Shown one piece after another: positions 11,017 through 22,500 of a stretch of DNA of 64,000 nt. The DNA is taken from assembly GCA_024195265.1 (NCBI GenBank), contig JAJLRJ010000013.1, forward strand, positions 2,861,075-2,925,074. Direction: 5' to 3'. Source of the DNA: Dendrophyllia cribrosa (taxonomy: Eukaryota > Cnidaria > Anthozoa > Scleractinia > Dendrophylliidae). The translations under genes were made by a program, and so were the position numbers. Numbering within the stretch: the first letter of the stretch is position 1; each line of letters begins with the position of its first letter. Below the pieces are notes generated by a model. It was not told where the DNA came from, did no database searches, and worked only from the letters and a program-made list of their open reading frames with translations.

Positions 11017-11065
11017 GATTCGCTCCGACGAAGGGCTAGCGCTCGAAACGTCAGCTATTTGAATC
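11017..11065 (+). ncRNA. hammerhead-ribozyme-like motif (right copy)
   Basis: Same structure as the motif at 8054-8102 but on the plus strand: stem I GATTCGCT with AGC...GAATC, core CCGACGA, stem II GGGC/GCUC, GAAA, then GUC. Hammerhead motifs in the terminal regions of Penelope-like elements are established in the literature; catalytic activity of this variant is doubtful because of the U4-to-C change. Confidence 0.5.
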
Positions 11066-11096
11066 TTTTTACGGTGGTCAATTTACCTTATCGACT

Positions 11097-11110
11097 CAGA
11101 ACATTACATG
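11097..11110. repeat. putative target-site duplication, right copy
   Basis: CAGAACATTACATG, identical to 7931-7944. It is also the outer edge of the palindromic repeat 11103-11202, so the Penelope-like element appears to have inserted at the end of that older palindrome. Confidence 0.55.
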
Positions 11111-11202
11111 GCCGCTTGAAGATACGAAATTTCTCTTCGAGTGTTGAAAAATATTTTTCAACACTCGAAGAGAAATTTCGTATCTTCGCGCGGCCATGTA
11201 AT
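11103..11202. repeat. 100-bp palindromic repeat
   Basis: Near-perfect inverted repeat centred at 11152/11153 (centre TGAAAAATATTTTTCA; ends ATTACATGGCCGC). A few mismatches lie near CCGCTTGAAG. It is a foldback element disrupted on its left by the Penelope-like insertion. Confidence 0.75.
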
Positions 11203-13272
11203 ATCCTCTATTTCTTTATAAAAATAAAGACGTCAAATAAATTTTAAGAAATGTTCGTGCTTAACCAATCAGAATAGCAGAAGACAATAGCTAATAATTT
11301 TGCTTCTTTGTTGAAGTTCCCCAAATACAATATCTTTTAAAACTTGCATGTTATGCGATTGGGTCTCAAATTACTTGAAACCTTAAAAAAAATAGTTTTT
11401 TAGTCTAGGCCAATGAGATCGCTAGTTGTAAGAATGAAAAAAGTTGACATTCCATCGTGCATAGCCGTTCAGCACTATCCTTTTTATGCGGAACATTACT
11501 TAAAAAAGACAAAAGCCCAGCGGCCATGCTGGTGGACGGAACAAAAGAAAGTACAGTAAAAACCCGCATACAAGAACATGTGGATTAAGAACACCCAGGC
11601 TGAAATTTGATAAAAAAGGAGCATATAAATAAGAACACATTCAGCCTGAAAATTGAAAATTAATGTTCTTATATATAAAAACTCTTCCCTTTTCAGTTTA
11701 ATAGAACAAACAGCGTCTGTAGCTTTACTGTGGTATTGCACTAAGATCGAAAGCTCGGTTGTGCAATTTATTTTCTAATGTTGTGTGTCTCAAGTTTAAA
11801 TTTCTCTCAAAGTTATGTATTTCATCATAGTTAGTAAATCCCTTACATTTTTTTAGAAGTAAAAAATTAAGAACACTTAAGAACACTTTCAGGCTGATTT
11901 CACCTAAAATACCCGATATATAAGAACCCAATCAACCTGAAACCCGAAAATGGGTGTTCTTGTATGCGGGTTTTTACTGTAATAGATGCTATAAAGAAAT
12001 CTTTTGTTTCGTACATCAGCGTGACGTCAGGTGAAAACGTCCTATATGAAAGAAGGACTTCGTTACTTTGACTATGTGTACCTGGAAAATTCTTGGTGTG
12101 AGAATGTCCACAACATAGTTTTGTTAGTGTGTTCTGATTTCAGAATGACTAGAATATGTCCCAAAAAAATGCCCTTAGTTTCTCGATAGTTTTAAATTTA
12201 GTTCATACCCATAATAATATAGGGACAATGGCACACAATACATCGTTGTGGGGGGACGTCCCACTGTATAACAACATAATTTCGAAATACACACACCATC
12301 CTTTATTTAATTTAATGGACATTTCATTATAATTATTACTAATTGATATTACTTACTATTCTAATACCTAAAGATTCAGAGCAAATTTCAATTCAGTGTC
12401 CAAAACCACAGCAATCAGTCCAATCGCAACGGACGTTGACAATCACATGAACCAAAGATTTTAAATTCGACGTAGTCTCCGCTTCAACCGCGTGGTATAG
12501 AGATAAAGATTTTATATATTTTTGATTATACTACGTTTTTTAGCAAGGAATATGTTTTAGATACACCAGATCTATTATGGGTTGAGTAAGTTTAACTATT
12601 AGACTAGCAGCATTTTTAATTTTTTACTATTACTTATAATTATATTTTATTATTTTACTATTTATTTCACACGCGACCCCACAAGCTCTGAAGCTTAAGT
12701 TTTTATCGTGTTAAAACAAAGGTTATCCATCCATCCATTCATCCACCAATCAGAACTCGTGGCAAATACATGTAACCGGCGCCAAGCGCAAGAAAATGCA
12801 TAGGGCAAGTGATGATTGCAGGTTAAAATTGAAATTTTGGTTATTGCTTCTGATTGATTGAGAAACTGGCACAAGTTTTTTTTTAAACCAGTCACGAAGA
12901 AAAGCTGCACTATGTGTCTGGGCCTTAACTGTTCATTTATTGTAATCCAGTCGACATCTGACATTGATATGAGCATGATCGCGAACAGCAATGTGGTGAA
13001 GCAATTCGCTGGATGCCCCGGCCATTGAGTGCTCACTAACAGGGGGTAATTTTAGTAATTATCACAAATAATTGTTTTCAATTATAAAATCTACTTATAA
13101 CCTGGTTATATTTCCTATTGACTGATTACTGGTAATTGTATTATTGGTAAATATTATTTTTTTTAAGTGTCAGCTACCTACATAACTATATTTGTTCCAA
13201 CTGAATTCTTGCAAATATTACATAAAAATACCAAGTCACTCTTTTATAAAGGTCGGGAACTAATTCTTTTTC
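11203..13272. other. intergenic region / 3' flank of AK3
   Basis: No gene seen. It holds the MITE at 11552-11981, a diverged CCAAT-rich foldback fragment (about 12720-12920) and AT-rich sequence. On the minus strand the AK3 3' UTR must lie at its right end; a candidate AATAAA signal on that strand is near 12931-12936. Confidence 0.4.
11552..11981. mobile_element. 430-bp foldback MITE
   Basis: Terminal inverted repeats of about 27 bp starting TACAGTAAAAACCCGCATA at both ends. The interior has repeated AAGAACAC/GTGTTCTT and CAGCCTGAAA motifs. There is no coding capacity. The TA at the outer edges is compatible with a Tc1/mariner-pogo type target duplication, but no empty site is available here. 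Confidence 0.7.
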
Positions 13273-16200
13273 TCATTGATTGAAGAAATTCTCAGTCAGA
13301 TACTTCTCAACCTTGGGCCATATCACGTTAGTTTCTGTTCCAGCAAATGACTTCAGTACTCCCTTTTTACTACAAAAACAACAAAAGAAGGAATTAATGT
13401 ATTAGTTAGCACTTAGAACAGTTTTCAATTGAGTGTCAAAACACCAAAACTAAAGAAATCACTCTGGCCAATCAAAACAGATGCAGAAAATCCAATGAAC
13501 CAATCAGAACTTGAAGCAAATATACACATAGCCAGTGCAAAGCGCAGGAAAACACATGCATGCAAGTAAATAATAGTTTTGGTTTGACTTCTGATTGGAT
13601 GTCAAAGTGGTGCAATTCTTTTTTTAGCCAATCACAAAGCATCTACATCTATATTTATACTTGGCAAAGGTTGCCCATCGTGCCAAGGTAAATAAATAAA
13701 TAATCATCAAATAAATAGAATCGTATAATTAAAAACATAAAATATGTTCCCGAACAGTATTTTTAAAAATGTCCAAAATCTCTATAATCGTCCTAATATC
13801 TAACGTTAGATATTTTGCATAGCAATGCAAAAACAAAGCAATTGCTAAGTTACTTTCAACACTCAATTGAAAACTGACCGCTTTAAAATCCTCATTGTTC
13901 CATGTGGTGCATATCCAGGAAGCCACATTATACTTACCTATAAAAATCAAGCAAAGGCTTTGTCAAGTCTTCATACTGCTTTAACCGCTGTTGCACAGTC
14001 TTGGGCTATATTAAATAAAGAAGACATTTGTTGATTACAATAAAAATAATATTGTTCCAAATGGGTGACATAAGGGGGGGGGGGGGGGGGGGGGGGGGGC
14101 AGGGCCTTCCTCTAGACCTGCCACCGATACTGTACAATGATTCTAACCTTGTCATCATCCCGCTGAACAAGATCGTCTCCTGTGTCATCATCTTTTCCCT
14201 GCGGACAAAAATTGAACACGTCAGTATGGCTACAAAGCCTTGATTACTTTGACTCAAAGTTTAAGCAGTCATTTGAGTACTTGCTACATAATTTTCTTCT
14301 TAAACTTTCACATTTGCATTGGGCTATTTCTTGTGAAACATATGGCAATCACATTATTTCTTATAATATTATTAGACTTTCATCCATCAAGTTGATGTAT
14401 TTAAGTTAATGTGTAACTTACTGGCACTTTTGGTGGGTTAAAATCCAAATTATATGTCTTTCCGCTAGCAGGATGAATCCAACGTTTCTATGATATACAA
14501 AGTAACACATTGCAAGTTACAAGAAGTGTGCAGTTGAATTAAGCCTAGATTTTGGTCCATAAATGGAACTCTCCCTTGGCCAGCCCAGACACTATACCCT
14601 AAAGCTTGGTTGCTCATAAGCAAAGGTGTTTCCAGAGTCCATCACAAGGGCAGGGAGCGGGCAGAGTGAATGGGGTGGGGGGGGGGGGGGGGGGGGGGGG
14701 TGTGGCTGGAGTGACAATGTTTAGAGACTGAAAAATTTTCAGCGCTTTGGGCCTTATTTTTCCGTAAGATAATTGGGAGGGGGGGGGGGGGGGTGGACAC
14801 AAGGTCTCTAGGACCCTCCCCTTAATCCACCACTGATGAGGTAGCAGTGAGGAATGAAAAACAATGCTACTGAGACACTTTCATTTTAAGGTGCATGCAT
14901 TTCTTGGTACCATGGACAATAGCACCCCTGGCCCCATCCCCACCCCCACCCCCAAAAAATAACAACAACAGCAACATGAGCAGTGGTGCAACCTTGAAAC
15001 AGAGCAAGGGGGAAATATATTATTAATTATTTTTAACATACTGTATCTTGGTGGTGGAAGTAGGAAAATAAGTTACGTCTCAACTACTTTTGAGGGTTTA
15101 CACTGTGCAGATGCCTGAGGTAAGGTTGTCTTTGAAAATACCCTATGGAAAAGTCAATAAAGGACATGTATGTATCTTCCTTCAGTGATAAAAGCAATGC
15201 TATAAATAGGAGCCCTGTCAAAAAATACTTTCAATACAAAAAACTAATTAGTGTCAGAGAAAACTTACTGAAATTCTATCAATTATGGTCTCAAATGGAA
15301 CATCAAGGTTAACCACAACATCAAGGTCCTGTCGTTCACCCAGCTTTTCTGCCTGAACTACTGTCCTTGGAAATCCTGTAAATAAATTACACTCTGATGT
15401 GATCTGAAAGTGGTCAAAACTTTTGTTCTCATATAAGGACCCACCATTCCATAAAAAAGGATGGTGGACTGTTCATTTCAACAGGAAAAAAAATATATAA
15501 CTGCTTTTTCAGAAATGATCAAAAATGCATAATTTATGAGCATAAGTGGATGTGTGAAAACTGTTTGTTAGCTGCATGTATAAAGAATCTGTTATCCTTT
15601 AATACAGGAAAGAAACAAATAAGAATTATTTGAAATAAAGAAACAAACATATTTTTTACAAAACAAAAACAAGAGGGCAAATCATTATGCAAGATTTGAA
15701 AAGTCTCTTTCTTTCAAATATAATAGTTGCTTAAGCCTTAGTACAAGGTCACTTGTGGATAATGCAGGTTCACTAAGGTCTAGCTAAATGCAGCTTTTCC
15801 ATTTGTCTGTTTACCGCTCTAAAGTTCAAGCCATTTCAATCAAAATTTGAAATAGCTTATAATAACCTTCTGCCTCTCAAAGGTTCATATAAGTAAAAAA
15901 CATATGTTCAGTTAAATTGATACTTGTAATATCCCAGCCCATTTTAGCTTTCTTTGCACGGCCTGTTTGCAAGCACTCCAGATCTGTTTGCTATATCGAA
16001 TGGTCTGCAAGAGTTGATCCACAAACTTTATACCCCTTACCATCTAAAAGCCAGCTTCCTCCATCCAGCTCCTTCATTTTGCTCAGTATAAGTTCGACCA
16101 TGATTTCATCAGGGACGAGACCTCCACTTTCCACGATCGCCTTCGCTTTCAAACCAACCTCGGTGCCTTCTTTTATTTGTGAGCGAAGAACATCCCCGCT

Positions 16201-16389
16201 AGACAGGTGAGTCACGCCAAACGTGTTCACAATCCGCTCAGAAACAGTCCCTTTACCCGATCCAGGAGGTCCCATAATGAGAGCCCGCACTGGTTTTGAA
16301 GACATACTTGATAAATGAATCTGACGGGCTTGCTTGATGGAGTTACAAAGAGCTAATCGAATCGAATGAAGGCGTCGTACAGAATGCAT
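13273..16389 (-). CDS. AK3: GTP:AMP phosphotransferase, mitochondrial adenylate kinase 3
   Basis: Six-exon gene rebuilt from the minus strand: exon 1 16389-16041, exon 2 15375-15269, exon 3 14487-14422, exon 4 14198-14148, exon 5 14005-13938, exon 6 13369-13273 (stop). The exons sum to 738 nt (245 aa), all phases match and all introns are GT/AG. Residues 1-28 are basic, Ser-rich and lack acidic residues, like a mitochondrial presequence; Met29 could start a form without it. The P-loop GPPGSGKGT is at residues 40-48, followed by the AMP-site motif HLSSGD, LLDGFPRT, the lid start RWIHPASGKTYN, QRDDDK, and the AK3-type C-terminus KKGVLKSFAGTETN. AK3 uses GTP (or ITP) plus AMP in the mitochondrial matrix; the SSRI/HLSSGD/GTETN-type features fit AK3 better than AK2. 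The gene is divergent from PUM3 across 114 bp. Confidence 0.93.
13413..13879. mobile_element. CCAAT-rich foldback MITE in AK3 intron 5, interrupted
   Basis: Left terminus TTAGAACAGTTTTCAATT at 13413 and right terminus ending CAATTGAAAACTG near 13877. It is the same family as 21299-21586. The middle (about 13640-13815) is unrelated sequence, so the copy carries an internal insertion. It lies wholly within AK3 intron 5. Confidence 0.65.
14074..14099. repeat. 26-nt G homopolymer in AK3 intron 4
   Basis: A pure G run (C run in the AK3 transcript) inside a 142-bp intron (14006-14147). Length is probably polymorphic and prone to sequencing error. Confidence 0.9.
14677..14793. repeat. two G homopolymers in AK3 intron 2
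   Basis: G runs of 24 nt (14677-14700) and about 15 nt (14779-14793). The flanking sequence resembles the degenerate low-copy repeat that accompanies G runs elsewhere in this window (22690-22810, 31880-31990). Confidence 0.85.
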
Positions 16390-16503
16390 TTTCAGTTCTG
16401 AGAGGTTGAATTTTATGGCGATGACGCGAGGAACTGGGGACTAAAAACATTACGCTGACAAAATATACAGCCGGCTCACGTATTTGCACGTGTTTGATTC
16501 AAT
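16390..16503. promoter_or_regulatory. 114-bp divergent promoter between AK3 and PUM3
   Basis: Separates the two start codons of head-to-head genes. No TATA box is obvious. It contains CACGTG (16490 region), an E-box, and ends with the AATATGGCGGAC start context of PUM3. Initiator sites for both genes must lie within it or overlap the coding starts. Shared regulation is an inference from the arrangement. Confidence 0.6.
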
Positions 16504-19500
16504 ATGGCGGACGAAGAACATAAGACAAGGTATTGCGTTTAATTTCATTTTAATGCGGGATTTTAGCCTTCTGTTAGTGTTTTAACGATGTTATCAACAT
16601 GTAACTGTAATCGTTTTTTCATTATTATTTTTTTGTGGTACCTTGACCTGTTCATGATGTCAGTGTTTGTGAATATTTCCTGATATAAGCTTAAGCTTAT
16701 GTTTCTGTGAGTATAAACAAACAAAACCATTTAGAAGCGGTGAAAACATGACATAAATTGGAGAAAACTCTGATAATATTACTTTGTGGTCACTTGAACA
16801 CATAAACAACAGCTTAATTGCGGTCAAGATCTCCAACTAAACTTTAGAATGTCATAAATTTAATATCTAAAGTTCTCCTTACAGGCAACATGGGATAGAG
16901 TAACATTCCATCCGTTTAAAGTGAAGTTTGAAAATGAAGTTTAACCCTTCAAGCCCCAAGAGTGATCAGCATCAAATTTCTCCTTGTAATATCAATGCTT
17001 AATCAATCAGAGAGGTCATGAGAATTAAGGATGTGATCACCCAAGATGAATGCTCTTGATATTTTAACAACTTCTCCCCACTGCTTCTGTCAGTAATGTA
17101 TGGGGATAAAAAAGGAGAATTTCTATTTTGATATTGGAGATTATTAAAGGGTTAAATTAGAATGTGCTTAACTGTGGTTAAGATAGATCTTTGAAGCATT
17201 CAAACTAATTTTGCTTATTGCAAAACATATCTGGAAACCAAAATCGACAGTTATCCACTTCATTCATCCATAAGGTTAGCCTGACTCTTAGATGGTACGG
17301 TCTGAGGTCGCTCGCTCTAACTCCCTCCTCTTCCCGTCTGATGTCTTTTGTTTGTGAGATTGTTGTTGACATCATCCGATCTGACTGTTGATTGGTGGAA
17401 ATGCAATGGTCAGATGATGTCGAGAACAAGCCCTCAAACAAAGGACATCAGATGGGGAGAAGAGGGAGTGAGTGTGAGCGACATCGGAGTCTGAGAATCA
17501 GACTTGCTGAAGGTCTACCTGATCTTACCTCACCTACATGTACCAGACTGTATTCTGTGTGAGTAACTCTGAAGATCTTTGGCATGGGCTTCGTGGCTGT
17601 GGTGTACTAATGTACTATTGCAGTTTTTGGCATTATTTTCTGGCGTGTATTTGTTGATTGATTCATTCTTTAGGTTTGATAGAACATTGCTGCTTCATGC
17701 ATAGATTTTGAAAGCCTTCATCATTCAGCACACAGAGTACAGTCTGGCTCGCATACCAAGCTCATAAATAAATAAGAATTGCTAGTTAATCTTGCATGTG
17801 ACTGAAAACTACAGAATGAAATTTGACTAGGAGTCTTATTCTTTTAGTGCATCAAAGAGTTTCAAGAAGAAAGTTAAAGGAAAAAGTGATGATATGAAAC
17901 TGAAGGTTAAGCCAAAGAAATTTTCCAAGGACATTAAAAGTGATAACTCATTGGGTCAAAAAAGGAAAGCTAATGACGCAGATGATCGTAGGAAAAAACA
18001 GTTCAAAACAAAGAAGTGGAAAGGTGAAAAACAAACTGATGGTGGGAAGAAAGGATTCTTAGGACAAGAAAAAGAAAACAGGAAAAGTAACCCTAAAGGT
18101 TTCAAAAAGACAAACAAGGAATCAAAGAATAGAAGTGAGAACGGGAAATTCGATAGCAGCAAAACTAGGAAACGGAAATTTCATGATGATATTGGATCTA
18201 AAGACTTTGTCAAGAAGAAAAAATCATCTGAAGCTGGGGAAGGTAAAATAGAATTTAATAACTAAACAATAATATTGCTTCATACAGTCAAACCCCTATT
18301 AAGCGAGGTATGTCCAGAAATGCAGGCTAATGAGATTCATGCTCTTTATGATAGACATCATGAAGTGTCCCCTAGCCCTAATTCTCACCTAAACGCAAGC
18401 AATTCTGTCAAACATGAAGTCATATGGAAATTACAAATAATTGTGTGTAATATGAAGTACCCAAGGTCCGAGTTACCTGCATTTCTGGACATAAGTGTAT
18501 TAAGCGGCCATCTATTAAGCGGCCATTTATCAAAGTCCTGAATGTATTATCAGTATAATTCTGTTAATAAAACAGCTATTAGTTCAACAGTTGTCATAAG
18601 CCTCTAACTGTGTTGTATTCAAGTAAAGTGATGTTAATACCACACGTTATGCTAATTTCTGACAAAACCCCTATTAAGTGGCCACTTGCTAGTTCCCCAA
18701 GGGTGGCCTCTTAACCCTTTAAGCCCTAAGAGTGATCAGCATTAAATTTCTTCTTGTAATATTAAAGGTGGTCAGACACGAGGGGTCATGTAGCAGGGAC
18801 ATGTTGCAGCGACATTTCGCAGCGACAAAAATTTGTGTAGTACACACTGAGGGACATGTAGCAGGGAGTGTAGCAGGGACATGTAGCAGAGAAAAAATCA
18901 TAGCACTTGCACACCACATGAAAATGTCGCGGGGACATGTCTCAGGGACATGTTGCAGCGACACGTCCCCTCGTGTGAACTGATACTATCATAATTATGC
19001 AACACCAATTTTGGGAACATTTTGTCCCCGCGTCGTGTCCCATGAAGTTCAACAAGTTGAACTCTGTGCGACATGTCGCGGGGACAAAATGTCCCCAAAC
19101 TTGATGTCGCACAATAATAATAATTATTGTGAAAGTATCAGTTCACACGAGGGGACTTATTGCTGCAACATATTGTCCCTGAGATATGTTCCCGCAACAT
19201 TTTCATGTGTGTGCAAGCGCTATGTTTTTGTTCCTGCTACATGTCCCCGCTGCATGTCCCTGCTACATGTCCCTCTGTTTGTACTACACAATTTTTTCTC
19301 GCTGCTACATGTCGCTGCATCATGTCCCTGCTACATGACCCCTCGTGTCTGACCACCTTAATGCTTTATCAATCAAAAAGGTCATGAGAATTAAAGACAT
19401 GATCACGCAAGATGAGTTCTCATGATATCCAAACAATTTCTCCCCACTACTTCTATAGGAAATGTATAGGACGAGAAATGAGAATTTAAATTTTAATGTT

Positions 19501-22500
19501 AGGGCTGGGGGGGGGGGGGGGTAGGGATTTTAACCAAGTCTCTTACAAAAATCTAAAATGTGTACATTTTACTCAACCCATGCATGCATGTTTCATGGTA
19601 CATGTAACTTACAGATTCTGATGACAAACCTAACATCTGGCAAATGAAAAAGAAGGAAAGGAAGGACTTCCGTCGAAAACAAAATGACAACTATGACCTG
19701 GTTCATAGTCTCAAACAGCTGTATGAGACCATCAGAAGGTAATCATAATAACAAAAATAATAATGAATTATCTTGATGCTTTAACCCTTTGCCTCCCAAG
19801 AGTGCCAAACATCAAAATTCAAGAAAAATCGCAAATTTCATTTTGTAAAATATTGAAAAACAAATGGTACCATGCAAAAGTACTGCTGGAGAGGTTTCGT
19901 TTGAATGGTCACACCATAGGATTTCATCCACAGACTCAAAAGTTAGAACAAATGGTACCATGCAAAAGTACTGCTGAAGAGGTTTCATTTGAATGGTCAC
20001 ACCATAGGATTTCATCAACAGACTCAAAAGTTAGAACAAATGGTACCATGCAAAAGTACTGCTGAAGAGGTTTCATTTGAATGGTCACACCATAGGATTT
20101 CATCCACAGACTCAAAAGTTAGAACAAATGGTACCATGCAAAAGTACTGCTGAAGAGGTTTCATTTGAATGGTCACACCATAGGATTTCATCCACAGACT
20201 CAAAAGTTAGAACAAATGGTACCATGCAAAAGTACTGCTGAAGAGGTTTCATTTGAATGGTCACACCATAGGATTTCATCCACAGACTCAAAAGTTAGAA
20301 CAAATGGTACCATGTAAAAGTACTGCTGAAGAGGTTTCATTTGAATGGTCACACCATAGGATTTCATCAACAGACTCAAAAGTTAGAACAAATGGTACCA
20401 TGCAAAAGTACTGCCGAAGAGGTTTCATATGAATGGTCACACCATAGGATTTCATCAACAGACTCAAAAGTTAGAACAAATGGTACCATGCAAAAGTACT
20501 GCTGAAGAGGTTTCATTTGAATGGTCACACCATAGGATTTCATCAACAGACTCAAAAGTTAGAACAAATGGTACCATGCAAAAGTACTGCTGAAGAGGTT
20601 TCATTTGAATGGTCACACCATAGGATTTCATCAACAGACTCAAAAGTTAGAACAAATGGTACCATGCAAAAGTACTGCTGAAGAGGTTTCATTTGAATGG
20701 TCACACCATAGGATTTCATCAACAGACTCAAAAGTTAGAACAAATGGTACCATGCAAAAGTACTGCCGAAGAGGTTTCATATGAATGGTCACACCATAGG
20801 ATTTCATCAACAGACTCAAAAGTTAGAACAAATGGTACCATGCAAAAGTACTGCCGAAGAGGTTTCATATGAATGGTCACACCATAGGATTTCATCAACA
20901 GACTCAAAAGTTAGAACAAATGGTACCATGCAAAAGTACTGCTGAAGAGGTTTCATTTGAATGGCCGGTCACACCATAGGATTTCATCCACAGACTCAAA
21001 AGTTAGAACCACACTACATGTCTCCATAATTGAATCTGGGAGTGAAAGGGTTAAGAAATGTTTTGGAACCAGTATGGAGAATTTGTGTTATGACTTTGGG
21101 GCTTAATGGGTTAGATAAACCATCATGCATAACGTTTGCACTTATCTGCATAAAATGATATACATGTAATAAACTAAACTGCTTTGTTATTGTATTTTTT
21201 TTTGTACTAGAAAGAAGTGTTCTAAGGCTGAGAAAACTGAACTAGTAGAAAAGATTTTAAATCTTATTTCTGGTCACTCTCATGAAGTAAGTAATTACTT
21301 AGAGCAGTTTTCAATTGAGTGTCGAAAGTAATTACACAATTGCTTTGGTTTTTCATTGCTACGCTTTGTGATTGGCTAAAAAATCCCGCGCCACTTTCTC
21401 AACCAATCAGAAGTAAAACCAAAACCAATCTTAACTTTCTCACACACGTTTTCCCGCGCTTGGCGCCGGCAACATGTAATTGCTTCAAGCTCTGATTGGT
21501 TCATTGGATTGTTTACGACTGCTGTGATTGGTCAGAGTAATTACTTTGGTTTTGGTTTTACGACACTCAAATGAAAACTGCTCTAATAACATGTACTCAC
21601 ATTACAACCACAGTTTTTTTAACGCACTATTTCGCGTTTGTTTAACGCAACTTAATGCAGCTGAACGCGCGAGCGCATTAAAACCAATGCGTTCATAACG
21701 CATTCTTAACGTGAATTTTGGTTCGCTTATCTCTGAGCGGTACTGTAGGATTCCGTCCACAGACTCAAAAGTTAGAACTACTGTACACTTCATGTCTTCA
21801 TAATTGACTCTGGGAGTGAAAGGGTTAAACTATGTGATACTTAATTAATAAATTACATTTAGACAAGTATGGCTTCCTCTTTCATTTTTCACTAAGGTGA
21901 TTTTCAAGCACGATGCAGGTCGTGTCATCCAGTCTTGTGTTAAATTTGGAACACCTGAACAAAGGCTAAAGTTGTTTGAACAATTTAAAGGTAAGTTTAA
22001 ATACACCATAATTTATTTGATGGCTCAACAGATTATACGCATGGATATTATAAGAGTTGCGTAGCATTTCTTCAAGCCCCGCAGGGGCGAGAAAAAATGC
22101 GAGCAATGAGTAAAATGTCCGCACATATTACTGAATCTGTTAAGCCATCTTATAATGGTTTATTATTTGACTGAAATTCTGTTATTTAAAATAGCTTCTG
22201 TGTCTTTAAACTGGGGCACTAAGGTGTAATACAGCAGTTTACTGTGTAATACGCTCAGATATTTTGCATGTTCTATTTCCCTTCTATAGTAAAATGATGT
22301 CACAGTCAAAATAATAATAAATTCATTTCTTTTGTGTATTACACTAAGCTTGTCAGGATCAAAGAAAGGGTAAAGTTGTATGCTAGCCACAGCACACAGC
22401 CTTAGTTGGATTTCATTCACATGCCTTTAAATGTTTTAGCCACCTTGTACAGTATAACAATAATAATTATTTAACAGCACCACAGGAAAGTACTGCTCAG

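Larger units (their letters stand above)
7945..11099 (-). mobile_element. Penelope-like retroelement, inverted-dimer insertion
   Basis: Reading on the minus strand, the insertion consists of an inverted copy of the element's 3' part (9960-11099), an 800-bp central segment with the reverse-transcriptase core (9160-9959), and the element's 3' part (8020-9159) followed by about 75 bp of further tail (7945-8019). The two 1,140-bp arms are nearly identical; I noted one difference (A/G, synonymous, in the VHYKP codons). That implies a recent insertion. A partial inverted copy at the 5' end and 5' truncation are known habits of Penelope-like elements. A near-palindrome (TTATCGACTGAGTCGATAA) sits at the arm end, 8012-8030. 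The insertion is flanked by an 11-14-bp direct repeat. Confidence 0.88.
9960..11099 (+). repeat. right arm of 1,140-bp inverted repeat (PLE 3' half)
   Basis: Reverse-complement partner of 8020-9159. It starts at TACCTGGGAAATTTCC and ends at ATCGACTCAG. It shows the element's 3' half in plus orientation. Confidence 0.9.

Noticed and set aside
18719..19387. Frames rich in CRDM/ATCP repeats in PUM3 intron 2
   Set aside because: They translate the CATGTAGCAGGGA repeats of the TTAA-flanked foldback element.
19862..21010. CRISPR-like array (regular repeats)
   Set aside because: The whole 88-bp unit is repeated with no unique spacers, it lies in an intron of an animal gene, and single units occur elsewhere in a transposon-like context.
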